The notes beneath the pieces are model-generated. The model was not told where the DNA came from and made no database searches. It saw only the letters and a program-made list of their open reading frames with translations. A program made the translations under genes and the position numbers. This document shows positions 54,144-63,074 of a stretch of 64,000 nt of DNA, one piece after another (position 1 is the first letter of the stretch; each line of letters opens with the position of its first letter). Origin of the DNA: 66-474 sp035281745 (lineage in GTDB: Bacteria; Pseudomonadota; Gammaproteobacteria; Xanthomonadales; Rhodanobacteraceae); contig DATEDI010000027.1 in the NCBI GenBank assembly GCA_035281745.1, forward strand, positions 1 through 64,000, in the 5' to 3' direction.

Positions 54144-55370
54144 TCATTGCACGCGGGGCGCGAGGTCAAGCGCGGCACGCACTACGTACATGATGTCCAT
54201 GCGCGGCACCTTCCGGGTCAGCCAGGTGAGGATCCGCTTTCGTTGCGTGGCCGTGACCCAGTCTCCATCGTGAAGCCACAGTTGCGTGCGCGCCATGTCT
54301 GCGCGTTCGCGCTTTTTTTCGACGGACGGTCGGATGCGGCCGGCGATGAAGCGCGCCGCTTCGGGTGCGCCACGCGACCATTCCACACCCGGAAAGGCAT
54401 GGAGCCACAATTCGGAACAGGAAACCTGTGTGAGGGTCTGGCGGCGCGAAACCATCCGCAGCAGGGGTGGGCAATCGCGGGCGAGCGTGGCCGGGACGGC
54501 ATCCGGGATCGCACTTGGGTAATAAGCTGCGGTCAGTTGCAGTGGCGGCAATGCCCACCAGCATGCGCCATCCTGCCACAGGAACACCCATTCCTCGGGT
54601 TGCATGCTGCGCGCCAGCAGCGCGATGTCGTGCAAATGCATCAGGCGCAGGCTGCGCCCGCAGATATTGCCCGCCGCGTGCAGCAGCAGATGGGCGAGCA
54701 GTGCGCTGCGCGACGGGTAAGGATTCAGACCGGGTTCGGGCTTGCGCGGGCGGATCCGTTCGGTGATGTCGACGACGGATACCGGTAGGCATTCGCGGAT
54801 GCGGGTGTGCAGTTCGATGTTGACGGGCGTATCGCGATGTTCCCCCAGCACCGCGGGAGGCGTTCCGTGCACTGGCCTGAACACCCGATGCCGCCAATGG
54901 TCGAAGGACGGCACATAGCCGATTTCATCCATCAGTCTGCTGGCCGGATCGACATCGTCGGCATCGACCAGCAGGTCGATGTCGGCCATCGGCCTGTCGC
55001 CTGGCGCATAGACGCCGAGCGCGTGCAACGCCGCGCCTTTCAACGGCGTGATCGCCAGCCCGGCAGCGCACGCCCGCGCGTCGATGTGCGCCAGCAGCGC
55101 CGCGATCCTGGCATGGCGGATCGCGACGTGCTCGTGCTGGTTTTCCAGGAATCGCCGCCAGTGCGGGTGGGTCCAGCCAGAACATTTCCACAACATCGGC
55201 GACACGCCGTGCGCCGCGGCGGCGGCTGTCGCAAGCCGCCATTCGAGTTCATCCCAGTCTGGTGTCGTGCCGCCGGGGCATGCCAGTTGCGCGGCGATCG
55301 CCTCGGTGGTGCGGCGCAGGCCCGCCCTAATGATTTTGAGTGACGGCAACACGGCGCAGCGGCTCGACAT
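54144..55370 (-). CDS. Nucleotidyltransferase-family protein (NTP_transf_5-like)
   Basis: A 408-residue protein with a central nucleotidyltransferase core (LKGAALHALGVYAPGDRPM, then ADIDLLVDADD) containing the DxD metal-binding pair, followed by a long helical C-terminal region. The family is common beside HPr-kinase-like, ABC and peptide/glycan tailoring genes, but its reaction is poorly known. The start is ATG 55370, overlapping the radical SAM gene by 44 bases; later GTG/TTG starts near 55350 are possible. Confidence 0.8.
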   Translation of the reverse strand: MSSRCAVLPSLKIIRAGLRRTTEAIAAQLACPGGTTPDWDELEWRLATAAAAAHGVSPMLWKCSGWTHPHWRRFLENQHEHVAIRHARIAALLAHIDARACAAGLAITPLKGAALHALGVYAPGDRPMADIDLLVDADDVDPASRLMDEIGYVPSFDHWRHRVFRPVHGTPPAVLGEHRDTPVNIELHTRIRECLPVSVVDITERIRPRKPEPGLNPYPSRSALLAHLLLHAAGNICGRSLRLMHLHDIALLARSMQPEEWVFLWQDGACWWALPPLQLTAAYYPSAIPDAVPATLARDCPPLLRMVSRRQTLTQVSCSELWLHAFPGVEWSRGAPEAARFIAGRIRPSVEKKRERADMARTQLWLHDGDWVTATQRKRILTWLTRKVPRMDIMYVVRAALDLAPRVQ

Positions 55371-56838
55371 GTCCACGAGCAGGCACCGGTACCGGAGTCG
55401 CGTCGTGGTTTCGATGGAGGTATTCGCTCGCGACCAGTGCATCCCAGCGCGCCTCGAGCGCGGCAAACGCTGGCTCGAGTGATTCGGGTGCACCAGCGTC
55501 GCGCGATTGCTGAAGCGTGACCTGTTCGTGCAGCAAGTCACGGAAGCAACGGTAGAACGCGGAGTCATAGGTGCCGCGGAACATCATGGCCAGGTCGCCG
55601 CTGTCGCGCCAGTGGGTCTTGATACCGAGCTGGGTCTTCACCTGCTCGTAGAACCGGGTGCCCGGAAGCGGATACGAAACACTGACGCCGATGTCATCGG
55701 GTGCGGCGAGTGTGACCAGTTCGCGGGTCGCGAGCAGGTCGGACAGTTGCTCGCCGAGATAGCCGAGCTGGATGAAGAAGCCGACGCGGATGCCGTGCGT
55801 GCCAAGCCGTTTGCGTGCGTCGATCAGCTTGGTAACCCGCGTGCCCTTGTCCATCCAGTCGAGTACGCGTTGACTGCCGCTTTCCGCGCCGATCCAGGCC
55901 TCCGCACAACCTGCACGTTCGAGCGCGGCGGCCATGGGTTCGGTCGACAGGTCCGCGCGGGTCTGGATCGTGAATGGCACCATGCCGTGGTTGTCGAGCA
56001 AGCGTCCGGCAAATTCGTTCACCCAGTCGCTGCGGAATCCGAAGATGTCGTCGGCGAACCAGATGTGGTCGGGGCGGAACGTGTGCTTCAGGTAACTCAT
56101 TTCCACGGCGACTTCGCCGGCGTCGCGGCGCAGGTAATGGTTGCCCCAGATCGGCTTGGCGCACCAGTTGCAGTGGAACGGGCAGCCCCGCGAAGCCGTC
56201 ATGTTGAGGCTGAAGTAACCGTGTCGTTCCAACCACAGCGTCCGGTAGCGATCAATGTCGATCAGGTCCCAGGCTGGGAGGCCGGTGAGTTGTACATCCG
56301 GCGGTTGCGCTCTGGGGCGGGTCGTTCGCGATTCCCCGCCGTCCAGAATGGAAACGCCGGTTATTCCAGCCACCCAGCCTTGGGTGTCGATGCCCGGGTC
56401 AGGATCCAGTCGCTGGACCAACTGCACGAGCGCCGTGATGCCTTCGCCCGTCAGTGCGACGTCAGCGCCCGCGGCAAGAAAAACTTCGGGATGATCGGAT
56501 GCATCCGAACCGGCGACGATCACCCGCGCGCCGCGTGCACGCGCCAATGCGATCATCCTGCAGGCGGCCTCGCGCATGCGTCCCAGGCACATCTTGGTGA
56601 GGAAATTGAAGTTGTCCTCATAAAGGAGCACGACGTCCGGCTCGACGGACGGCAGGGATCTTTCGTACGCCTCGACGCCGTCCGCGAGCATCGCGTCGAA
56701 CAGCACGACGGCGTGTCCCAGCCGCCGCAGCAGGGCGGCGACCTGGATGGTCGCGAGCGGAGGGTAAGGTTTGCCGCGTTCCCATTGCTTGGGGTCGTAC
56801 TGCAGAAAGTAGGAATGGGCGACCTGAATCTTCAACAT
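55327..56838 (-). CDS. B12-binding-type radical SAM protein
   Basis: A 503-residue protein. An N-terminal cobalamin-binding-like domain (AALLRRLGHAVVLFDAMLADGVE, then VEPDVVLLYEDNFNF) is followed by the radical SAM core with CPFHCNWC, a conserved WFADDIF and GAESGSQRVLDWMDKG. The C-terminus is helical. ATG 56838 starts the conserved N-terminus; the frame extends to 57033 without reason. Divergent from the HPr-kinase-like gene, with 185 bases between. Confidence 0.88.
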   Translation of the reverse strand: MLKIQVAHSYFLQYDPKQWERGKPYPPLATIQVAALLRRLGHAVVLFDAMLADGVEAYERSLPSVEPDVVLLYEDNFNFLTKMCLGRMREAACRMIALARARGARVIVAGSDASDHPEVFLAAGADVALTGEGITALVQLVQRLDPDPGIDTQGWVAGITGVSILDGGESRTTRPRAQPPDVQLTGLPAWDLIDIDRYRTLWLERHGYFSLNMTASRGCPFHCNWCAKPIWGNHYLRRDAGEVAVEMSYLKHTFRPDHIWFADDIFGFRSDWVNEFAGRLLDNHGMVPFTIQTRADLSTEPMAAALERAGCAEAWIGAESGSQRVLDWMDKGTRVTKLIDARKRLGTHGIRVGFFIQLGYLGEQLSDLLATRELVTLAAPDDIGVSVSYPLPGTRFYEQVKTQLGIKTHWRDSGDLAMMFRGTYDSAFYRCFRDLLHEQVTLQQSRDAGAPESLEPAFAALEARWDALVASEYLHRNHDATPVPVPARGHVEPLRRVAVTQNH

Positions 56839-57023
56839 CGGCGAGGGACTCTCTGGTGGCGCTCGGCGGCGATCCGTGGCGCCTTCGCAAACAGCGCGTG
56901 GGAGTGAGTGCCGCAAGCCTCGCCGCAGGTTGCCGGGTGGAGTTCCGGTGACGTTCGCAGCGGACGCGCAACTTTTTTCACCTTGCCCGGCACCTACGGT
57001 GCCATTCGGAGATTGCGAATCCC

Positions 57024-58073
57024 GTGCGATCAAACCTGGAGCCTTCGATCGATCGTCACGGTGGGACTCCTGGTGGTGATGGGCATCCCCGGAAGGCGTT
57101 CCCGCCGCCCGAACCTGCTCCCCTCAGCGCAACCAAGCGGGTTCTGGGCGGCGTTTTCCGGTTCGACAGCAACAGCCGTGACCTGGTCGATCTGGTCGAG
57201 GCCGCCTACGGAGGCCTGCCGACGCAGACGTTTCCGGATGTCATTGCCGAATTCCGGGTCGAGCTGCGCTTGTCGTCGAGGCGCGCGAATCCGTGGGCGA
57301 TCGAGCCACCTGCGCCACGGATACGGCAGGAAGGCGATCAGCTTCGCGCCGACATCGATGCGTCGAATTACGTGGTGATCGATCCCGGGCGCCATTGCGC
57401 GCAGGTCGTTGCATCGGAAGACATGCTCGAACATGCCTATCACTTGCGTTGCGAGCTGATCGAGTTCGCGGTATTCATCCTGGCGGCGCGCGGGATGGGT
57501 CTGGTGCCCCTGCACGCCGCCTGTGTGGGGCGGGACGGCCGCGGACTGCTGATACTCGGCAACAGCGGATCGGGCAAATCGACACTGGCACTGCATGGTT
57601 TGCTGCGGGGACTGGATCTGCTCGCCGAGGACGCGGTCTTCGTGCACCCGGCGGACCTGTTGGCGACGGGCGTCCCGAACTATCTGCATTTGAAAAGCGA
57701 CGCCCTGGACTTCATTGCGGACGATGCGATTCGTGGCTGGGTCGCGGACGCGCCGGTCATCCGCCGCCGCAGCGGCATCAGGAAATTCGAGATCGATCTC
57801 CGTCGGGGATTCGGCCAGCCGGCCACGCGTCCACTGGCTTTGGTCGGTGCGGTGTTCGTGTCCGCCGAGCCCGTCGCCCATTCCGACACCTTGCTGACCC
57901 GGCTCGGCGCACGCGAGGCCGATTGTCTGCTCGAGGCCGATCAGCCCTACGCCCCGAGTCAAACCGGATGGCGACGTTTCAAGCGGGGAATCGTCGGCAA
58001 GGGCTGTCACCAACTGCGGCGTGGACACCACCCGCGCGATGCCGTCGATGCGCTCTGCCGATTGCTCGACTGA
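57024..58073 (+). CDS. HPr-kinase-like P-loop protein
   Basis: A 349-residue protein. Walker A LGNSGSGKSTLALHG lies at about 178-192, preceded by VPLHAACVG, the order seen in HPrK-like proteins of biosynthetic clusters. The N-terminal region (40-150) is not the HPrK sensor-kinase domain, and no paired HPr or carbon-control genes are nearby. The GTG start at 57024 is tentative. It overlaps the possible early start of the ABC exporter gene. A kinase role on a biosynthetic intermediate is only a guess. Confidence 0.78.
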   Translation: MRSNLEPSIDRHGGTPGGDGHPRKAFPPPEPAPLSATKRVLGGVFRFDSNSRDLVDLVEAAYGGLPTQTFPDVIAEFRVELRLSSRRANPWAIEPPAPRIRQEGDQLRADIDASNYVVIDPGRHCAQVVASEDMLEHAYHLRCELIEFAVFILAARGMGLVPLHAACVGRDGRGLLILGNSGSGKSTLALHGLLRGLDLLAEDAVFVHPADLLATGVPNYLHLKSDALDFIADDAIRGWVADAPVIRRRSGIRKFEIDLRRGFGQPATRPLALVGAVFVSAEPVAHSDTLLTRLGAREADCLLEADQPYAPSQTGWRRFKRGIVGKGCHQLRRGHHPRDAVDALCRLLD

Positions 58074-58095
58074 CGCGTGCCCCGGGTCCGCGGCG

Positions 58096-59856
58096 ATGGC
58101 CGCGCCGGTTTCGCGGCCACGGAGCCGACGCTTCGATCTGCCGCGTGAATTCGCGTCCGTCCTCGGACGCGCCAGCGTTGTGCGAGCTGGCGTACACGTG
58201 TTGTTGTCGTTGATCGCCGCACTGATGGGAAGCATCGCGGCCATCATGCTCGTTCCCCTGATCCAGTCCGGCCACGCACCGATGTTCGGTGGTCAGGTGT
58301 TGGTGCTGCCTGCGCGCGTCGAGACGCTGATGGTGATCTTCGTGATTGCAATAGGGAGTCACATATTGCTGCGCTGGCTCGTCTCCGTGCTGGGTGCGCG
58401 CATCATCGGCGATTGCGCGATCCGATTGCGCGGCAGGGTCCACGCACGACTGATCGGTGCCGACGCCGTCGCACTGGATGGCTCGACTTCGGCGGAAATC
58501 GCCAATGTGCTCACCGCCAACGTTGAACCGGTCACCCAGGGCGTCGGTGCGATGTTGCAGTTGCTTGTGGCAGGCACGACCACCGCGGTCAACCTCGCAT
58601 TCGCGTTCTGGGTATCGCCCGTGCTCGCGCTGATCCTGCCGGCGCTGGCGGGGCTCGGCCTCGTCGCATTGCGCTGGCACGGCCGCGAGCAGTCGCGGGT
58701 CAGTCGGCAATACGTCGAGGACACGACGCGGCTGTTCTGGTTCAGCGAGGATTTTCCGCGAAGGCTGCGCCATGTCCGTTCGTTCGAACGCGAGGAAGCG
58801 GAACGCGCCGGTTACGGCATCATCTCCGCGAGGCTGGCGCGTGCCTATCGACGCCAGATCGAATTGACGGCGTCCGGGAAACTGGTCGTGGAACTGTTCG
58901 CGACGGCCGGGATGGTCGGCATCTTCCTGGCTGCCGGCCACTGGCACGGCGTCGACCAGGCATCGTTGATCGCGGTGGGACTGTTGCTCGGCCGTCTGCT
59001 GCCATACATGGCTTCGACGCGGCACAACTTCCAGCAATTGCGTCTGGCCGTGCCTGCCTTCGAACTCTGGCAACGCTATGCAAACCTGGATCAGGCTCGG
59101 CGGTCAACGCAACCTGCGACGGATACCCGCGATACCGCACGGCGCATGCGTATCGAATGCGTGCAGTTGCGATTGCCTTCGCTGCACGTCGAAGTTGAAA
59201 ACCTGGAGTTGGTTCCTGGTGAGATGACCCTGGTGGCCGGTGATTCAGGCGTCGGCAAGAGCAGTCTGGTGGATGTTCTGGCGGGCATAACCGCGCCTGT
59301 TTCTTTTGCAGCGCACGTCGACGGCCGTTTCGTGGATTTCGAGACGTACCGGCAATTCGTGCGCAAGGGCGCCTATATCAGTCAGAGCGTTCGTCCATGG
59401 CAGGGCACGATACGCGAGTGCCTGCTGTGGGCGGCGCCGGAGAGTACCGACGAATGCTTGCGCCGTGCGTTGGCGGATGTTGGTCTCGACGGACGGTGGC
59501 GGGAAGCGCACGGCGATCTGGATGCGGAGTTGCAGGGCTCGTCGTCCCGCCTTTCCGGGGGGGAACTCCAACGACTGCTGCTGGCGCAGGTAATCCTGCG
59601 GCAACCCGTCATCGCCATACTGGACGAGGCGACCGGCGCGCTCGATGCGAGGACCGAAACAAACGTGCTCAAGGCGATGAAACGGCGCCTGCCCCGAACA
59701 ATCCTGGTCGTCGTGTCGCACCGGTCGGGACCGCTTTGCCTCGCGGACCAGTGCCTGCGCATAGGCCGCGGCGGCGTGACCATCGTCGCCACGGGAATGG
59801 TCCGCGCGAGCGACTGCGCCAATCAGGTGTCAAGCACGGAATTTGGTGGCCGGTAG
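58096..59856 (+). CDS. ABC exporter with fused membrane and ATPase domains
   Basis: A 586-residue half-transporter. Six membrane helices span about 25-300, and the ATPase domain has Walker A GDSGVGKSS, the signature RLSGGELQR, Walker B IAILDEATGALD and an H-loop SHRSG. No protease or cysteine-peptidase domain is fused. The start is unclear because the frame opens at GTG 58021 within the HPr-kinase-like gene; ATG 58096 lies 22 bases after that gene. It would export the product of the cluster. Confidence 0.88.
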   Translation: MAAPVSRPRSRRFDLPREFASVLGRASVVRAGVHVLLSLIAALMGSIAAIMLVPLIQSGHAPMFGGQVLVLPARVETLMVIFVIAIGSHILLRWLVSVLGARIIGDCAIRLRGRVHARLIGADAVALDGSTSAEIANVLTANVEPVTQGVGAMLQLLVAGTTTAVNLAFAFWVSPVLALILPALAGLGLVALRWHGREQSRVSRQYVEDTTRLFWFSEDFPRRLRHVRSFEREEAERAGYGIISARLARAYRRQIELTASGKLVVELFATAGMVGIFLAAGHWHGVDQASLIAVGLLLGRLLPYMASTRHNFQQLRLAVPAFELWQRYANLDQARRSTQPATDTRDTARRMRIECVQLRLPSLHVEVENLELVPGEMTLVAGDSGVGKSSLVDVLAGITAPVSFAAHVDGRFVDFETYRQFVRKGAYISQSVRPWQGTIRECLLWAAPESTDECLRRALADVGLDGRWREAHGDLDAELQGSSSRLSGGELQRLLLAQVILRQPVIAILDEATGALDARTETNVLKAMKRRLPRTILVVVSHRSGPLCLADQCLRIGRGGVTIVATGMVRASDCANQVSSTEFGGR

Positions 59857-59925
59857 CGAATGCTCCGCGTATCCAATGGCCGTTGATTCGATGCGCCAGC
59901 GCGGCCGCCAAATACAGGCAAGCAA

Positions 59926-59962
59926 TTGATTGGCGCGCCTGGCGGGATTCGAACCCACGACC
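59926..59962 (-). repeat. Left attachment-like repeat: duplicated 3' end of tRNA-Arg
   Basis: These 37 bases are identical to 63692-63728, covering the CCA end, 3' acceptor strand and T-arm of tRNA-Arg(CCG) plus five flanking bases. Just beyond, CCTTCGGAG recurs after a 6-base deletion relative to the tRNA, so the original remnant may have been slightly longer. This is the pattern left when an element integrates into a tRNA gene. Confidence 0.88.
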
Positions 59963-60246
59963 TTCGGAGCGCACAAGAGGACGCAACGAGGACAAGGAAC
60001 GGTTTCCGCCCGAGTTCTTTCTTTAGCCCTCCCAAGTCAGGGCGAAAGCTGCCTCCGATGCCAGCAAGTCGTGGTCATGCGCCACCAGCGAACTCAGACC
60101 GTACGGAATGGCCGCCGGAACGCGTACTTTCGACCAAGAGGAGTCCTTCGAGCCAATAGGCTCGAACGGCAGCTTTTCGGCTGACTGAGCGCGCGACTTC
60201 CACTTCCCTGACACAGGCAGGCCAAGCTTGGTCGTCGCGATAGCGC

Positions 60247-60540
60247 ATTCAGGATTGGAAACGCTATGCGCTGGCGATGCTGCTGTTCAATGTGCTCGGC
60301 GAGTTTGGCCGTATATGCATTGCAACGCGTGGAGCGGTGGCTGCCATTGAATCCACAGCACTTCGGTGCAGTATCCCCCGACTCGGCAATGAACACTGCC
60401 ATCAGCTTCGCCACCAATACCAACTGGCAAGGCTGCGCCGGCGAATCGACGATGAGCTATCTCATCGACATGCTGGCGTTGGCGGTGCAGAACTTCTTGT
60501 CAGCTGCGACCGGCATCGCGGTCTTGGTTCACCTGCCGCC
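60247..60540 (+). pseudogene. kdpA: kdpA remnant (potassium-transporting ATPase subunit A)
   Basis: Two frames together encode a fragment of KdpA. One frame gives IQDWKRYALAMLLFNVLG; after a single-base shift near 60300 the other gives YALQRVERWLPLNPQHF, then MNTAISFATNTNWQG and VQNFLSAATGIAV. These match about 100 residues near the N-terminal third of KdpA. The start of the gene and the whole rest (normally about 560 residues) are missing. No kdpB, C, D or E is nearby. Confidence 0.85.
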
Positions 60541-60716
60541 ATCGGTGATGGTTTTGATGCTGGAAGGCGATACGGTGATCCAGTTCAGTACACTGCAACA
60601 TTTTTGGATTTGGCGCGTCGATCCGAACATCACCGACAATGGTTCACGATGTGCAGTTGGATGCCGACGTCGTGCCTGAGTCGCCACAGCTGCGCAGATC
60701 GCGAGGTATTAAAAAC

Positions 60717-61283
60717 ATGAACCACAAACCGGCTGTGCTCATCCTGCCGGGGCTTGGTAACTCTGGGCCTGAGCACTGGCAAAGTCACTGGGAACGGAGA
60801 GACCCGTCGCTGGAGCGCGTCATACAAGACGAATGGGAGGCTCCGCTATGCCAGGATTGGATTGAGCAGCTTAGCCGCGTGCTGTTGCAGCACAGCGCAC
60901 AAGTCGTTCTGGTGGCCCATAGTTCTGCTTGTGCATTGATTGCGCACTGGGCCGCTTCTGCTTCGGAGCAGTTGCTGGAGCGGGTCTGCGGTGCGCTGCT
61001 CGTGGCACCGAGCGATCCAGAAAATCCTAACTATCCCGCGGGTCCCACCGGCTTTGCGCCCGTTCCCATGATCCGACTGCCATTTCTTTCCATTGTTGTG
61101 GCAAGTTCTGACGACCGATACGTCGACCCCAGATTGGCTTTTCGCTGCGCTGCCGCTTGGGGTAGCAGATTTGTATTGCTGGATTCCGCGGGTCACATCA
61201 ACGCAGCGGCAGGCTTTGGGCCGTGGCCGGAGGGGTACGCGCTACTCGACTCGTTACGAACTGCGGAGCTCGTCGATGGCTAG
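60717..61283 (+). CDS. RBBP9/YdeN-family alpha/beta serine hydrolase
   Basis: A 188-residue protein with the compact family pattern: PGLGNSGPEHWQSHWE near the N-terminus, the nucleophile serine in VLVAHSSACALIAHW, aspartate in SSDDRYVDP, and histidine in SAGHINAAAGFGPWPEG. The start ATG 60717 has GAGG upstream. It follows the kdpA remnant directly. The substrate is unknown. Confidence 0.88.
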   Translation: MNHKPAVLILPGLGNSGPEHWQSHWERRDPSLERVIQDEWEAPLCQDWIEQLSRVLLQHSAQVVLVAHSSACALIAHWAASASEQLLERVCGALLVAPSDPENPNYPAGPTGFAPVPMIRLPFLSIVVASSDDRYVDPRLAFRCAAAWGSRFVLLDSAGHINAAAGFGPWPEGYALLDSLRTAELVDG

Positions 61284-61346
61284 AGCGATCGCTTGCGACC
61301 CATTGCTGCTGGTGACGACCGTCCGTTTTCGGTTTCGCTTGTTGGA

Positions 61347-61793
61347 CTATTTTTCCCTTTCGAGCAGCAACAAGTAATTGTAAGACCAATTAACTTTCGG
61401 GTTGCCTGGCACGTGCGGAAGACCGCCCTCTATTCTGAGTTCCAATTTCCCGGACACACTCACGGCGGTGACGGTGCAACCGTCGTCCATGCCGACAACA
61501 CTGAGTCTGTCTCCAAGGTGCAAAACGACGTTAGTTCGAGGGTTGACGATGATTGTCTTGACGGGGTTCATCGAGGTGAACAGGAGCTCGTTTATCGAGA
61601 TTCTGGAGCCGTCTGCACGAATTATGGTCGCGGGTACGGCGACACCAGACGGGTCGCCTCGTGGCTTGGAGAGCTCGATCTTCACCCTCGTTCCGTCGCG
61701 TACCGCCTTTTGAACCCAGCAATTCGCAGCACGCACGGGAAGCGTTGACGCCATCAGGCACAGCCAAACGCACGTAGGCACGATTCGGTGCAT
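61347..61793 (-). CDS. Exported protein of unknown function
   Basis: A 148-residue protein with a signal peptide (MHRIVPTCVWLCLMASTLPVR, cleavage near AA-NCW) and a mature part with alternating beta-strands (RVKIELSKPRGD, then KTIIVNPRTNVVLHLGDRLSVV). A frame extension up to 61904 lacks sense. Unlike its neighbours, the region is AT-richer. I do not recognise the family. Confidence 0.6.
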   Translation of the reverse strand: MHRIVPTCVWLCLMASTLPVRAANCWVQKAVRDGTRVKIELSKPRGDPSGVAVPATIIRADGSRISINELLFTSMNPVKTIIVNPRTNVVLHLGDRLSVVGMDDGCTVTAVSVSGKLELRIEGGLPHVPGNPKVNWSYNYLLLLEREK

Positions 61794-61976
61794 GTCATAC
61801 AAGCATCGAATACAGCTGCTTAAGAAGGTTACCGTCAAGCTCGATACGCCGACTTGCCAATACATCTCGCAACGACTGTATTCCCTTAGCGGCCATTCGA
61901 TCACCGCTGTCGAACGTCGCCTTCTGGCCGATCAGCGACCGGCACCGCGCGACGCGAAGCGGCCGGCGTTTTCCTG

Positions 61977-63074
61977 CTAGTGGGAAGATCGGTCCGGCCG
62001 ATATCGGCAAGGACCGACAATGCCCGTGACCATGCAATAACGGTCGAGGTCGTCGGGGGCAAAGACAGCACCGGCAAACTTCTTCTTGACGCCGCTTGCA
62101 TAGGCAGCCTGGTCGGCCTTGTCCAGGGGATCGTAGTGGTAAAGCATGACTGCCTTTACCCCAGCTTTCGTTGCAAGCTCCCCGACATTGTCCGTGTCGA
62201 GGTGCTCGGAGATGAAGTGGGCCCGGAACGCCTGGGCCCGTTTCGTCGACCATTGATTCCGTGCGGCCATCGAATGGATGAAGCGGTCGCGATCTTCGCG
62301 GTCGCGGCTCGATGCTTCCGCCACCAACACATCGGCGCCCTTTGCCAATCGGGCCACGGCGTCGCTCGGTCCCGTGTCGCCCGTGAACACGATTACCCCG
62401 TGCGGCGTTTCGATCCGATAGGCATAGGATTTGAACGCCTCGCGTTGGGGAAGTGGCATCAGTGCATAGTGGGAATTTTCGGTCGCGATGACACGGATCT
62501 TGTCGTCCCGGAAAATCACGCCGCCCCGATCGAACTCGTGGGCAACGAAGGGGCTCGCGAATTGCCCGTTGACGACGTGACGGGCGGAAGGGTTTTCAGC
62601 TTCGAAGGGTCGAAAGCCGATCGTGATGAAGCGAAACGCGGCGTCCACCAGTTCCCTGGTTTGTGGCGGCCCGTAGATGTTGAAGGATGCGGTCGCCCCG
62701 AAGAGATCCGTATGGACAAAATCGTTCGCCATGACATCGGACAGGCCGAGGTCGTGGTCGGCGTGAAGATGCGTGAAGAAAATGGTCTTGATTTGCTCGG
62801 AATTGATGCCGGCCTCGATCATCCGGCGCTCGGTTCCGATTCCGCAATCAATCAAGTACTCGCGCCCGTCCACGATGAGCAGCGTGGAGGGCTCCGAGCG
62901 GTCGAGCCGTAGTGGCGGCCCGCCCGCCGTGCCGAGAAAGATGATTTCGGTAACGCGTTTCGGGGCTGCACCGGGAGCGCCTTGGGCGGCTTCAGCACCC
63001 GGCCCGCCAACAACCGACGCAAGCGCAAGCATCACGATGGCTCGAAGCGCGGCAACCAATGCGGGAACACGCAT
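61977..63074 (-). CDS. Exported metallo-beta-lactamase-fold hydrolase
   Basis: A 365-residue protein. A signal peptide (about 1-30) is followed by an MBL fold with THLHADHDLGL (HxHxDH), GDTGPSDAVA and a late HLDTD, the pattern of RNase Z/arylsulfatase-like enzymes. GGAGG lies 9 bases before ATG 63074. As an exported protein it cannot process tRNA; a periplasmic hydrolase of esters or sulfates is more likely. Confidence 0.85.
   Translation of the reverse strand: MRVPALVAALRAIVMLALASVVGGPGAEAAQGAPGAAPKRVTEIIFLGTAGGPPLRLDRSEPSTLLIVDGREYLIDCGIGTERRMIEAGINSEQIKTIFFTHLHADHDLGLSDVMANDFVHTDLFGATASFNIYGPPQTRELVDAAFRFITIGFRPFEAENPSARHVVNGQFASPFVAHEFDRGGVIFRDDKIRVIATENSHYALMPLPQREAFKSYAYRIETPHGVIVFTGDTGPSDAVARLAKGADVLVAEASSRDREDRDRFIHSMAARNQWSTKRAQAFRAHFISEHLDTDNVGELATKAGVKAVMLYHYDPLDKADQAAYASGVKKKFAGAVFAPDDLDRYCMVTGIVGPCRYRPDRSSH

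Larger units (their letters stand above)
59857..60716. other. Left end of a small tRNA-Arg-associated element
   Basis: Contains the left 37-bp direct repeat (59926-59962), then about 280 bases with nothing recognisable, then a kdpA remnant (60247-60540), and then about 170 bases before the hydrolase gene. Open frames reading across the repeat are artefacts of tRNA-like sequence. Confidence 0.6.

Noticed and set aside
56839..57023. RiPP precursor peptide gene near the HPr-kinase-like gene
   Set aside because: No short frame with a ribosome site and leader/core pattern could be recognised.
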